From assembly GCF_033115175.1 (NCBI RefSeq), contig NC_084850.1, positions 3,285,024-3,349,023 of the forward strand: DNA of 64,000 nucleotides. The letters run 5' to 3'. Positions 11,486 to 22,589 of the stretch are shown piece after piece (the stretch's first letter is position 1; each line of letters starts with the position of its first letter). This stretch comes from Lepus europaeus (Eukaryota > Chordata > Mammalia > Lagomorpha > Leporidae). Both the position numbers and the translations under genes were made by a program. The notes beneath the pieces are model-generated. The model was not told where the DNA came from. It worked only from the letters and a program-made list of their open reading frames with translations, and did not search any database.

Positions 11486-12262
11486 GATACAGATACTAGT
11501 AGACACACAAACGTGGAAACACAGTTACAGCTAACTACACAAATTCAGATACAGACAGAGACACGGATAGCAGATACAGATAGAGAAATGGATCTAGATG
11601 ATGGCACAGGTACAAATACACATACAGAAATAGACCCAGATAAAGATTCAGACATGGCTAGATACATAAGACCAGAGATACAGATAGAGAAAGAGACAGA
11701 TATATAAATATAAATTCAGTAATGATGGAAATGTTGCTACAGGTTGAGATAGAGATACAGACACAAAGAAAAAGATACGGCTAGACACAGAGATATTAGC
11801 AGAGACACTGATATAGGTACATGCACATACATGTACACAATCAGGTAGAGATCCAGATGCAGATACCAGTACATGTAGAGAAATAGACCTGATACAGATA
11901 GAGGCCCAGACACAACGATACAGAGGCATATAGAGTTGGAGACACAGACATAGTCACTGAGAGACGCAATAGAAAGAGATGCAGGTGCAGACCCAAGTAG
12001 ACACACGTGTACAGCCACAGACACAGGGAGAGACAGACATACAGATATAGAGGCAGTCAGTGTATAGATGCATAGATACTATGTAACAGAGGAGGGTGCA
12101 GTGCCAGGGATAGTTACAGGTGGAGACAAAGATACAGGTGCAGAAGCATGCAGAGACACAGCTCTGGGTAAAAACCCAGATATAAGTACCGAGATCCGGA
12201 CACAGGTACAGGCAGAATCAGAGAGAGCGAGATGCAGCTATACAGACAGACTGATGTCTAGC
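11486..12262. repeat. Degenerate hexamer tandem array, right arm
   Basis: The same AGATAC/AGACAC-type units resume immediately after the CSINE stack and fade out near 12240-12262. Together the two arms make about 2.2 kb. Confidence 0.85.
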
Positions 12263-12730
12263 TAGAGGAACAAGGCAGGCTGACACACCATTTCCTTTCT
12301 CACTGTGACAGCCTAGGAATTCAGAGGCAGCGACAGCCCTTACTCTCAATACAGCCCTGATGTTCTTCATATTAACGCAGGTCTTTACCTGAACTTGGCT
12401 TTCTACTGTTGTTTCTACTTCCTCTAAGCAAAATTCTCCATTTCTCTTTCATTCCACTGGGGTTTATTGTAAGCCGCATCGAGTGCATTGTGCAGGGAGG
12501 TCAGGTGTCATTCGATGAAATGAAGGCAGCTGTATGGTACAGAAGTCTCATCACACATACCAGCCTTCAAACCCAAGCTCTGCTGCTTCCCAGTGCAGCA
12601 CTTTGGGCATTCACGTTCCCTTGATAGGCCTCAGCTTCTCCCTTTGTAAAATGGAGATGATACTGTGAGGGTGAACTTTATGGCCAGTTGGGCTTGTTTC
12701 AAGTTCTTGAGCCCACACAAAAGAAGAATT
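12263..12730 (+). repeat. Mostly unassigned; MIR relic at about 12530-12690
   Basis: The end reads 'ctcagcttctccctttgtaaaatggagatgata', a typical MIR 3' core. The left half is unassigned and I see no gene. Confidence 0.5.
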
Positions 12731-13035
12731 CAGGGACCAGTATTGTGGCATAGTGGGTTAACTTCCACCTGCATGCTGGCATCCCAGATGGGCATGGGTT
12801 CAAGTCTCAGCTGCTCGACTTCTGATCCAGTGCCTTGCTAATGTGCCTGGGAAAGCAGCGAAAGATGGCCCAACTGCTTGGGCCTCTGCAGCCACGTGGA
12901 AGAGCTAGATGAAACTCCTGGCTTCAGCTTGACCTAGCCCCACAGTTGTGGCCATTTGGGGAGGGAACCAGCAGATGGAAGACCTCTCTCTCTCTCTCTC
13001 TCTCTCTGACTCTGCTTTCAAATGAACAAAGTCCT
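12731..13035 (+). mobile_element. CSINE, full length, diverged
   Basis: Starts 'gggaccagtattgtggcat' and has a CT run at 12985-13010. Confidence 0.9.
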
Positions 13036-13592
13036 TAAGGGGAGGGGGATTAAGGAGGAGACATAATAAAGGAGCTATTGCCCCCACCAAAGTCAAGGTT
13101 GTCCTTTTACAGGGTAGGGGATGGTGCCCAGGGCTAGGCCTCATTGAATAGTCAAATAGGATGGAGTTGAGGCAGGGTTTGAGCACAGTTCGCTTCCTTG
13201 TCCCTTTTTTGAGGGGTCTCAGAAGTGTCACGGTGTCTCATACACGTGAAGATCTGTAGAGAAGGTGTCATGGCACCTTGGGCATGATGGGAAGTGAGGC
13301 TCAGGTGCATGTTAGGGAAAGAATGGGCCAAGCCTGCAGGCTTGTTGGATCAGCACAGGAGGGGATGGGGTTTGGGCAGCATAGGGCTGCTGCACAAGTG
13401 CTGCTGGCAGTCTCAGTCCCTCCTCACTCTCTAGCTACTACCTGTCCACATTAGTACCACCTCATTCATAGGGTTGTGTAGGTAATTAAATACAATAGAA
13501 TTTATATGTCATAACACAAAGTCACATTCCAGAACTATACCAGGAACGCCAAGTCAGTAAAGATTTAGATTTTTTGTAAGGAGATATTTCAG
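13036..13592. other. No gene seen
   Basis: Unique-looking sequence. No splice-bounded open frame or repeat was recognised. Confidence 0.5.
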
Positions 13593-13916
13593 TTTTTTTT
13601 AAATATTAATTTTATTTATTTGAAAGACAGAGTTACAGAGAGAGGTAGAGCCAGAGAGAGAGAGGTCCTCCATCTGCTGGTTCACTACCCAAATGACCAC
13701 AATGGCCAGAGTGGAGCTGATCCGAAGCCAGGAGCTTCTTCTGGGTCTCCCACGCAGGTGCAGGAGCCCAAGGACTTGGGCCATCCTTCACTGCTTTCCC
13801 AGGCCATAGCAGAGAGCTGGATCAAAAGTGGAGCAGCCAGGTCTTGAACCAGTGCCCATATGGGTTGCCGGCACTGAAGGCCGGGGATTTAATCTGCTGC
13901 GCCACAGTGCTGGCCC
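13593..13916 (-). mobile_element. CSINE, full length
   Basis: Reverse copy from 'ttttttttaaatattaat' to 'gccacagtgctggcccc'. Confidence 0.92.
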
Positions 13917-14077
13917 CTTGAGTGCATTTACAAAAACTCAACTGCTACCTTGGGCTGCATGCAGAATGGGAAGCATACATGCCCACGGGGAATACAGAAG
14001 ATTCTGGAAAAGGGGGGGAAGGTTGAGGCAGATTGGAGACTTGAAGTATATTAGATTTTTCCATAGAAGCAGTACCT

Positions 14078-14392
14078 GGGGCTGGTGTTGTGGTGCAGCT
14101 GCGGCGGGTTAAGCCACTGCCTATGGTGCCGGCATCCTGTATGGGCCCCAGATCAACTCCTGACTGCTCCACATACAATCCAGCTCCCTGTGAATGCGCC
14201 AGGGAAGCTTGGACCCCTGCCACCCATTTGGGAGACCCAGATGGAGTTCCTGGCTCTGGGTTTCCACCTGACCCAGCCCCAGCCATTGTGGCCATTTAGG
14301 GCATGGAACCAGTGGGTGGAGGATCTTTCTCTCTCCATAACTCTGCTTTTCAAATAAATAAATGAAATGAAATTTTTTTTTAAAAAAAGGAA
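14078..14392 (+). mobile_element. CSINE, internally deleted
   Basis: Starts 'ggggctggtgttgtggtgc'. The body skips part of the usual 'aaagcagtagaagatggccc' segment and almost all of the CT run. Confidence 0.85.
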
Positions 14393-14408
14393 GCAGAACC
14401 AAAAGGAA

Positions 14409-14411
14409 GTG

Positions 14412-14459
<48 letters not shown>
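14409..14459. repeat. (TA)n(TG)n microsatellite
   Basis: A TA run passes directly into a TG run of about 15 units. Confidence 0.9.
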
Positions 14460-14461
<2 letters not shown>

Positions 14462-14880
14462 GAGATTTGTTACAGGAAATTCACATAATTCTGGGAGCAG
14501 AGACTTACCAACATTTGCCATGCACATGCTGGAGATCCAGGAAACTGGTGGTGTGAATTCAAGTCCAGTTCACCAAAGGCCTGAGAACCATGAGCTCCAA
14601 AGGTTTACGTAAGTCCAAGGGCACAAGAAGATCAATGTCTCCTCTCCAGCAGCCAGGCAGAGGGAATATGCTCCTTCCTCTGCCTTTGTCTTCTATTGAG
14701 GACTCCAACTGATTGGATGCTGACCACCCACACCAGGGAAGGTCATCTGCTTTATGCAGTCCACCCATTTACAAGCAAATGTCTTCCAGAAACACCACAG
14801 CAGATGCACCCAGAAATCTTGCTTAACCTGATCTGGGCATCCCACACATAAAACTATCCATCTCCTTAAGTAAGCCTGCA
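14460..14880 (-). repeat. Old LTR-like interspersed repeat
   Basis: The phrases 'caactgattggatgctgacc', 'ggtcatctgctttatgcagt' and 'gaaacaccacagcag' match a widespread mammalian LTR-like repeat read in reverse. I am not certain of the family name. Confidence 0.4.
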
Positions 14881-15689
14881 CTTCCTATTGGTCACAAAAA
14901 GAGGAAGTGAACTTTGAGGGAGTGGAGGGAATTCCTGCTGGGGGGAATCCTATATCATGCAGGGGTTATCACAAAGGATTTCCAAGGCTCCCTGCAGAGC
15001 TAAGGCATCCCCTCCCCTGCCTCTAGATAGGCTCCAGTTCAAAGATAGAGCCAGCCACCAGGGCAGCAGCAGGTTCTGTTCAGTGGCCAGGCCCAGGCCT
15101 GAGCTGTTCCTCCCACACTTGTTCCAGGCCCCCTGAGGTGCAGGCTGGCCCTTGCCTGCAGAGGCCTGAGGCACCTACAGGGAAGCAGATAAGAAATAAG
15201 ACACTGGTTACCAAGGCTCAGGGTAGGCTAACCGAAAGCAGAAGCCCAGTTCCACAGCCAGCCAGCCCTCCAATTCAGAGACTGCCATTCTGGACCGCAA
15301 CCTCCACTTGCTCCATCCAGCTCGTGAAAACTTGCTCTGAGCCTCCAGTCATGAGCCCAAACCTTGGGCTAGCGGGTGATCTGGCTCCAAGTCCCAACTC
15401 AGGCTCTCTCCCCTTCCATCTTGGTTTTCACATCACTCATCATTGCCTCTCAAGTTGATTAGCACTTTATAATAATAATTATTATATTATTATATATAAT
15501 ATATTATATTTCCTTGAATCATCAATCTACTATAAAGAATACATATTCAATACATAAGATTTCGAAAACAAAGATGAACAAAAAGAAAACTATGCCCATC
15601 ACTCACCACCCAAACAGAGCCATGGTTAACATTTTGCTGTGGAGTCTTCCAGCCTTGATTATATGAGGAAAACTTTAAAAACTTCATGG
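14881..15689. other. No gene; AT microsatellite at 15462-15512
   Basis: GC-moderate unique-looking sequence to about 15460, then a self-complementary (ATA/TAT) tract, then unassigned AT-rich DNA. Confidence 0.5.
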
Positions 15690-15966
15690 AGGGGTCAGCA
15701 TTGTGGCACAGTGGGTTAAGTCACCACCTGCAACACTAGCATCCCATATGAGCTGGTTCTAGAACCCACTGTTCCACTTTTTATCTAACTCCTTGCTAAT
15801 GTACCTGGGAAGCCACAAAAGATGGCCCAAGTGTTTGGGTCCTGCCACCCATGTGGAAGACCCAGGTGGAGTTCCAGGCTCCTGGCTTCAGCCTGGCCCA
15901 ACCTCAGCCTTTGCAGCTATTTTGGAGTAAAACACCAGATGGAAGATATTTCTGTCTCAATCTCTC

Positions 15967-16003
<37 letters not shown>

Positions 16004-16062
16004 CTGTGTGTGTGTGTGGGGGGGTGTCTGTAACTCTGCCTTTCAAATAAAAAAATGTTAAA
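15690..16062 (+). mobile_element. CSINE with expanded CT/GT run
   Basis: Starts 'ggaggggtcagcattgtgg'. The CT run at 15958-15999 grades into TG and G runs. Confidence 0.9.
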
Positions 16063-16077
16063 TAAAAAGACTTCGTT

Positions 16078-16386
16078 GGGGCCGGCGCTGTGGTGCAGCA
16101 GGCTAAAGCCACCGTCTGCAGTGCCAGCTCCCATATGGGCACCAGTTCTACTCCTGGCTGCTCCTCTTCGGATCCAGCTCTCTGCTATGGCCTGGGAAAG
16201 CAGTAGAAGATGGCCCAAGTGCTTGGGCCCCTGCACCCACGTGGGAGACTCAGAAGAAGCTCCTGGCTCCTGGTTTCGGATGGACTCAGCTCCAGCTGTT
16301 AAGGCCATTTGGGTAGTGAACCAACAGACAGAAGACCTCTTTCTCTGTCTCTACTTCTCTCTATAACTTTTTCAAAAAAAAAAAAG
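16078..16386 (+). mobile_element. CSINE, full length
   Basis: Starts 'ggggccggcgctgtggtgc' and ends in a pure A run. It lies 15 bp behind another forward copy. Confidence 0.93.
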
Positions 16387-16399
16387 ACTTCATGAAAAA

Positions 16400-16491
16400 C
16401 CAGAATTAAAATATAAATATTTGCAAACGATGCATCTGACAAAGGATTAATATATCCAGAATATATAACAAGCTCAAGAAACTCAACAACA
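16400..16491 (+). mobile_element. L1 ORF2 fragment, left of CSINE
   Basis: The sequence 'aggattaatatatccagaat' is typical of the ORF2 segment preceding the C-terminal block that resumes at 16818. Confidence 0.6.
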
Positions 16492-16817
16492 GGGTGCAGT
16501 GCTGTGGCATAGCAGGTAAAGCTATCGCCTTCAGTGCCGGCATCCCATATGGGTGCCGGTTCAAGTCCCAGCTGCTCCACTTCTGATCCAGCTCTCTGCT
16601 ATGGCCTGGGAAAGCAGTAGAAAATGGCCCAAGTCCTTGGGCCCCTGTACCCATGTGGGAGACCTGGAAGAAGCTCCTGGCTCTGGATCAGTGCAGCTCT
16701 GGCTCTTGCAGCCAATTGAGGAGTGAACCAGCAGATGGAAGACCTCTCTCTCTCTCTGCCTCTCCTTCTCTGTGTAACGCTGACTTTCAAATAAATAAAT
16801 AAATGTTTCAAAAAAAG
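16492..16817 (+). mobile_element. CSINE with visible TSD
   Basis: Flanked by the direct repeat 'ctcaacaaca' at 16482-16491 and 16818-16827. The host sequence is an L1 ORF2. Confidence 0.93.
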
Positions 16818-17048
16818 CTCAACAACAACAAAACAAGCAATTCAGTTAAGAAATGGGTAAAGGACTTAAACAGGCATTTTTCAAAAGATGAAATCCAAAT
16901 GCCCAACAAACACATGAAAAAATGCTCAGGATCACTAGCTGTTAGGGAAATGCCAATCAAAACCACAATGAGGTTTCATCTCACCCCACTTAGAATGGCT
17001 CTCATACAGAAATCAAGGAACAACAAATGCTGGCAAGGATGTGGGGAA
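16818..17048 (+). mobile_element. L1 ORF2 C-terminal portion
   Basis: Codes in pieces for the conserved block [20 protein letters not shown] ... NKCWQGCGE, then is interrupted. Confidence 0.75.
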
Positions 17049-17163
17049 AATGTACCTTAACTCTCTATCTGTCCCTTCTGTTTTGAGGATGCCCTGTCCT
17101 CAATAAAACCTTTCTACTCTGCTCTCTGTCTCATGCCTCAATTCTTTCTTGTACAAAGACAAG
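17049..17163 (+). mobile_element. Endogenous retrovirus LTR fragment (R/U5-like)
   Basis: Contains AATAAA at 17102-17107 followed by 'ctgctctctgtctcatg' and a stretch ending 'acaagtatcccacaaca'. That stretch matches, in the opposite orientation, the end of the LTR at 17379-18020. The L1 is broken on both sides of it. Confidence 0.55.
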
Positions 17164-17378
17164 TATCCCACAACACTTCAGAAAGCTGAAAATAGATCAT
17201 GTGACCCAGCCATCCCACTCCTGGGAATTTCCAAAGGAAATGCAATCAGCATGTGAAAGTGTTATCTGCAGCCCATGTTTATTGCAGCTCAATTCACAAT
17301 AGCTAAGATATGGAATCAACCCCGATGTCCCTCAAGATGTCCCTCAACTGACGAATGGATCTAGAAAACTGGTAAATA
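17164..17378 (+). mobile_element. L1 ORF2 fragment between LTRs
   Basis: The phrases 'gacccagccatcccactcctggg' region and 'ttgcagctcaattcacaata' are standard L1 ORF2. About 100 bp of L1 seems lost at the left junction. Confidence 0.7.
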
Positions 17379-18020
17379 TGTTACTAGAGATCGGCTGCCC
17401 AGGGGTTCTTGTCTTGGTACAACAAAGAATTCAGATGTGAGACAGAGAGCAGTGGTGAATGAGGTAGCGAAGTCTAATGGGGTAGGGCATGCGTCAGAAT
17501 GGATGGGAACATCTCCAAGCGGAATCTGAGAGTGCCAGCTCATTCAGACTGGGGAAAGCAAGGAGGCATGGTTTAGCGGGGAGAGCACACCTGACAGACC
17601 CACTTCGTTCAGCCATTTCTCCTCCTCCCTCTTCTCCAGGACAAAGGGTTTGTTGAGTATGAGTTAGGTAAAAGTCCCCCCAAGATGTTGCTATTCAGTG
17701 CTGTCAGACTGGGGAGCCCACCTGGCAGCCAGCAGAGGAGCTTCCTTGGGGGAAGCTTGTGAAGGTTTTCTTGCCCAGTGTTATCAGGCTGGGTAACCCA
17801 TGCGGTGCTGAGCAGAGGGTTCTCCTGGAGAGCTTTCCTTGTGGGGAAGGCTGGGGTCACCTGTAAAGTCATGAGGGTATGGGCAGGGCTTTGTAATGTA
17901 GACTACCAAGGCGAGCTTCTGAGGCTGCTAAAGGCCACTGCATCCCCTTCCTTGAAGGTGGCTTGTTTTCCTTAGGCCACTCTCACACGCACAAGCTAAT
18001 TTCTAACCTCCTACCTAACA
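17379..18020 (-). mobile_element. Solo LTR of an endogenous retrovirus
   Basis: A 642-bp block interrupts the L1 between 'ggtaaata' and 'tagatacaca'. Its ends form the short inverted repeat TGTTA...TAACA expected of LTRs. Read on the minus strand, the last about 60 bases match the fragment at 17049-17163. No internal retroviral genes are present and no clear target duplication is visible. The class is uncertain. Confidence 0.7.
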
Positions 18021-18420
18021 TAGATACACAATAGAGCATTACTCAGCCATAAAAAAGAAACAACTCCTGACATTTGCCACAAAATGGATGGAACTGGAGA
18101 TCATTATGGTGAGTAAATTAAGGCAGATAGAGAAGGACAATGATCACATGTTTTCTCTTATTTGTGGAAGTTAATATAGAGTAAAAACCTATAATGTGGA
18201 TGTATGATTTATATATAGGCATAAATATTGCTTCAATGAATCATACCATGCACATGAAAATAGGCCTTTTCCACGTGTTATGATCATTGTCATGAATCCC
18301 TCATTTTGTCATATTAATATCCTATTTTCAAGAAAAAATAGAATATATGTACTCATATATATCTACATATGAAATCAATATGGCAAAATGTTAAAAATTG
18401 TTAAATCTTACAACTAAAAA
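18021..18420 (+). mobile_element. L1 3' end (continuation)
   Basis: The L1 resumes exactly at the LTR edge with 'agagcattactcagccataaa' and 'aaatggatggaactgg', then passes into the 3' UTR. Confidence 0.75.
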
Positions 18421-18902
18421 ATAAATTTGTAAAACAATATAAATTTATTTTAGTGCACATATTTTTCAATACATGCATAGTTTTTCATATGCATTTTCCA
18501 CCAGCTTTTTGAAGACTCTTTATGTGCAGGGTTTTCAAAATTTTTTTGCAACAAAATAAACTTATCTTAATTCCATTTCCCCCCAGGTTTTTTGAAGTTC
18601 CTTCATATTAGTATGCACTAGTTGAATCACAGGAAGTAGTAGCTTTGGTAGGTGGTAGGTCAAAAATGGTACATTGTGGCTCATCCTAATTAGACATTTA
18701 GATATATGCAAATATAAACCTATATATCAGATATTAAGTAAGAAATTTTTTCAAAGTGAAACAATTTATGCATATTCATACATAGCATTGTGCTTCTTAA
18801 AATATATAGGGAGCATAGACCATGCTAATATGTGTAGGATCTACATCAGCATTTTTAGTGACAAATTATAGAGATATATGACAGTTTCTTTAACCATTTG
18901 CC
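18421..18902. repeat. AT-rich unclassified sequence
   Basis: Contains 'tttttgaagactctttatg' and 'ttttttgaagttcctt', which resemble one end of the palindromic repeat at 31535-31715. No gene. Confidence 0.35.
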
Positions 18903-19191
18903 TATTTTTAAAAAGATTTATCTATGTATTTATTTGGAAAGCAGAGAAACAGAGAGGGAGATAGAGGGAAAGGGAGCGAAGGAAGGAGGGAGAGAGACAG
19001 AGACAGATCTTGCACCCACTAGTTCACTCCCCAAACAACCACACTTGGGCTATCTTCCGATGCCTTCCCAGGCACATCAGCAGGAAGCTGGATCGGAAGT
19101 GGAGTAGCTAGGACCCAAACCAGCACTCCCATCTGGGATGCCAGTGACAAAAGTGATGGCTTCACCTGCTGTGCTGCAGCACCAGCCCCCA
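18903..19191 (-). mobile_element. CSINE, slightly shortened
   Basis: Reverse copy ending 'ctgcagcaccagcccc'. Its middle lacks part of the usual 'gtgcaggggcccaag' segment. Confidence 0.88.
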
Positions 19192-20329
19192 TCTGCTTAT
19201 TTCAAACACTAACTGCTTCAGCTTTCTACAGAATCTAATGAGTCATCATGACACGTTTAAGGCCCCAATCCGTAGTGCCTTGAAATAAAAATGGTTTTGC
19301 AGGTCTACTGGCAAAGTTTCTGCTGGTCTTTCCTAGGCTCACTCATGCAGCTGCGGATTGGGTCCCAAAGGTCCCAGACAGTCCCACGTGGGTGTCTGCC
19401 AGTGAGTACCGGCTGTTGGCTAGGGCCCCTTAGTTCTCTACTTACCCTTCTGTCACAGGTCTCCAGGACCACCCTCAACCATGAGGATTTACCAAAAACA
19501 CTCCAAGGACTGAGAAAAACTGTAATATTCATGGCTAAGGTTGATTCCAGTGAAAGGATGCTGATCAAAATCAGCAAAGGGATAAGGCCTGTGGGCCCAA
19601 GTCCAAGAGAAACCAGTAGACATGCTTAGTTCTCCCAGAAAAGATGTGTGAGAGCACGGGCCAAGTGTTGCTAGTCAGGCAAGCTCACCTGAGCCTTGAG
19701 TCTGGGGTTTTCACGGGGAGTCAGTGTTGCAGGCCAGGAAGCAGCACCCAAGTCATTAACAGCCACCCGGACTCCAGGCTGCAGAGGTCAACCTGCTACA
19801 GCATGGCCCACGGCCTCGGGCACACGGCAGCCCTCCCGGACAGGCAGTTACACCAGGCAGGCGATCCCAGAGGCTCAGAAGTTGTCTCCTAGTCAAAGGC
19901 TAGCTGTTTCTTTGGACTTCACAGCATCTGTGCAACCCAAGCCTGCGGAATTAACCCTTTGCTGAACACCTCTCAGCCTCCAGGACGGGCTTTCTTCATA
20001 GCCACGTAGTCTGGGGATTCCAGCAGAATGAATACGGAAAGTCACAGAGGACCGCTTCAGATGCAGCCCGCCGGCCAAAGCAAGAGCCAAGGGCAGCCCA
20101 GAGTCACAGCGGAAGGGCAATGCACTCTCCCTCTTTGTGGAAAGAGCAGTAATGTCACTGCGAAGGAGGATGGACGCAGGGTGCTCCAACTCATTGGGAG
20201 CATTGTTAGAACATTCAGCCACCCACAAAGTCTCTGGACTCTTACTTCTGTAACTTAGGCCATGATAATCATCCCTGTTCAACACCTTTCCAATTTATAA
20301 CACACTTTCTTTTTGAAATTATTGTGAGA
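19192..20329 (-). repeat. Unassigned; probable LTR relic at about 19440-19900
   Basis: The segment with 'ccagtgaaaggatgctgatc' and 'aaaatcagcaaaggg' resembles a mammalian ERV LTR in reverse. The flanks are unassigned. No gene was seen. Confidence 0.4.
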
Positions 20330-20406
20330 GCCAATGCTGTGGCACACCAGGTTAACCTTTCTCTCTGTCTCTCTCTCTAACTCATCTGTCAAATAATAAA
20401 AAAAAA
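20330..20406 (+). mobile_element. Deleted CSINE (head joined to tail)
   Basis: 'agccaatgctgtggcacacc' is followed directly by the CT run and A tail, so about 250 bp of body is missing. Confidence 0.7.
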
Positions 20407-20419
20407 TTGTATGCAAGTT

Positions 20420-20640
20420 GTTAAAGGGAAATATCTATTAGTTTCAATTTGTATTTCTTTGAATGTTAAGTTAAAGCTTCTCATATATTCAATATTCATT
20501 TGCATTCTTTATTTTGGTGAACTTCCTTCTAGTATCTTTTCCAAATTTTGATTGCCAGGTCTGTCTTTTCCTATTGTTCTTCAAATCTCTTTTTATATTG
20601 AGGATATTGTCTGGCTAGCTGGCCATTCCGGATTTTAAAA
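20420..20640 (-). mobile_element. L1 ORF2 relic
   Basis: The text 'tcatttgcattctttattttgg' and 'tttatattgaggatattgtc' is reverse L1-like. Short and diverged. A MIR-like patch follows at 20640-20760. Confidence 0.4.
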
Positions 20641-20777
20641 CACAGCAGGTGCATTATGCGCTTCTATCCTCATAGTCTCCTGTGAGGGAGGTGCAGTAAG
20701 GTTACTCTTACCTTGATGGGGTCACTGAGGCTCAGAAAAGTGTGTGCCCCACTAGTGTTTCAAAATAGCTAGTAGAG

Positions 20778-21092
20778 GCCGGCGCCGTGGCTTAACAGGC
20801 TAATCCTCCGCCTTGCGGCGCCGGCACACCGGGTTCTAGTCCCCGTTGGGGCGCCGGATTCTATCCCGGTTGCCCCTCTTCCAGGCCAGCTCTCTGCTAT
20901 GGCCCGGGAGTGCAGTGTAGGATGGCCCAAGTCCCTGCACCTGCATGGGAGACCAGGAGAAGCACCTGGCTCCTGGCTTCGGATCAGCAAGATGCGCCAG
21001 CCACAGCGGCCATTGGAGGGTGAACCAACGGCAAAGGAAGACCTTTCTCTCTGTCTCTCTCTCTCTCACTATCCACTCTGCCTGTCAAAAAA
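20778..21092 (+). mobile_element. Young CSINE with 16-bp TSD
   Basis: Subtype with 'cttaacaggctaatcctccg' and a duplicated 'gcgccggattctat' segment. It is flanked by a perfect 16-base direct repeat at 20762-20777 and 21093-21108. Confidence 0.95.
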
Positions 21093-21159
21093 AAAATAGC
21101 TAGTAGAGTGAATTGTGAACATTCCCAGCACAAACAGGTGCTGAGTGTCTGAGGGGACA

Positions 21160-21262
21160 GATATGTCAACCGTCCTAACCTGAGCACCCCACGCTGAATA
21201 CGTACATTGAAATGGCACACTGTACCTCATAAATATGGCCAGTTATGACAGTTCAAAATGAA
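21160..21262 (+). mobile_element. L1 3' UTR scrap
   Basis: The phrase 'cacactgtacctcataaata' matches the terminal L1M 3' UTR. Confidence 0.45.
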
Positions 21263-22439
21263 ATGAAAACTTTTTGTTTTACAAAAATGTGTGCCCACAA
21301 TTCTGAGTGACATAGTGGAGAAGCTGAGGGCCAAAGCTTGGCCTCCGTCTCCCAGCCCGATGTACTTTCTCAACATTACAGGCGCAGAAAGACATGGATT
21401 TTGGTAGCCCTGACATTCCTGGAAGGAGGACTGACCTTCAGGGGATGAGGACCTGAAGCTTGCAGCTTAGCCCCAGCTGCCCAGTTCTCTAAGTAGCACA
21501 CGAACAGCATCACGGGGAGCCCCCGGCAGACAGCAAGTGTCCGCTCCTGCTGGCCACGGTGAGCTGTGGCTCTGAGGAAACTAGCGCACTGGATGAAGGT
21601 CAAAGCCTGTAAGCTGAGAAACAAAAGACCCATCATCCTCCCCCTCCCCCGGTAACTCCTCCGGGGCTAAGCGTGTTTGCGCTGGTTGACAGAGGTCAAA
21701 GGCTTTAGAGAAGAAATCCGTTTATCTTTACCTTTCTCAAGTGACTGTGGTTAACCTGTCACCAGGGCAGAAGACCTTGCACTGCCGGATCAGGACACCT
21801 GCAATGGGCGAGTCAAATCCAGCTCTCAGCAGCCAAGTCTGTTTGCCCATCAGCACCCAGCCCACCCGGGAGTAGGAGCGCGGCTCTGACCTCCCTCTTT
21901 CTAGAGTGGGAGCCGGTGGACCTTTGCCCTTTCCCCCCGAAGTTAGCCCTTGTCACATGCTCGTTGAATGAGAAAAGTGAGGCAGAAAAATGTTTGCCTG
22001 GTTTTTTCTTGTGCACATCCTGAAAAGCTGTGCCCTGCTCCATCTCCACCAGCAACTTTCCGTGAGAGCTTGCGGGCTTCTCTGACCCCCTCTGAACGGC
22101 AGGACTTGATGCTTGCACAGGATTCTGCCCAGTTGCACATTCCAGGAACCTCCATTAGCTAAGCTGGGATGTCTGAGTATCAGGTTGGGGTAAAGCCAAG
22201 ATCCTGCTTGCAGGAAAGGCTAGGATGAAAAAGACAGAGGACAGGCACTGTGGGTGACACCAGAGGGCCCAGTGAGGTCTCAGGGGTTTGGTGGCAACAA
22301 CAGAAACTGACTCAGGGTGTGGCCAGGGCAGGCTCCCAGGAGCCCCAGCACTTGGCACCAAGAACCAGGGCTGACCATCGTGCTTACCGACTGAGAGGAC
22401 TCTGCCTTCCATGGAAGCGCCATGAGTAAATTAGAAGGC
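21263..22439. other. Unique-looking sequence; no gene seen
   Basis: No recognised repeat or protein signature on either strand. Short open frames lack splice context. Confidence 0.5.
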
Positions 22440-22535
22440 TGGTGAGACTTGGACTGTGTGATATGGGACAAGTCACCTACTCTGAGCTTCAATTTCCTCA
22501 TCAGGAAATTGGAGCTAACAGTCTGCCAGTGAGCA
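22440..22535 (+). repeat. MIR relic
   Basis: The order 'gggacaagtcacctactctgag...caatttcctcatc' matches the MIR core. Confidence 0.6.
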
Positions 22536-22589
22536 CAGGGAAAGATGCTAGATGGTGGGAGCCATGAGGAACCTGTCAATCAAAGCCCC

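Noticed and set aside
13050..13260. Possible ADP/ATP translocase retrocopy
   Set aside because: Only a short phrase (IAP..KVK..LLQ) looked similar. The rest did not align by eye.
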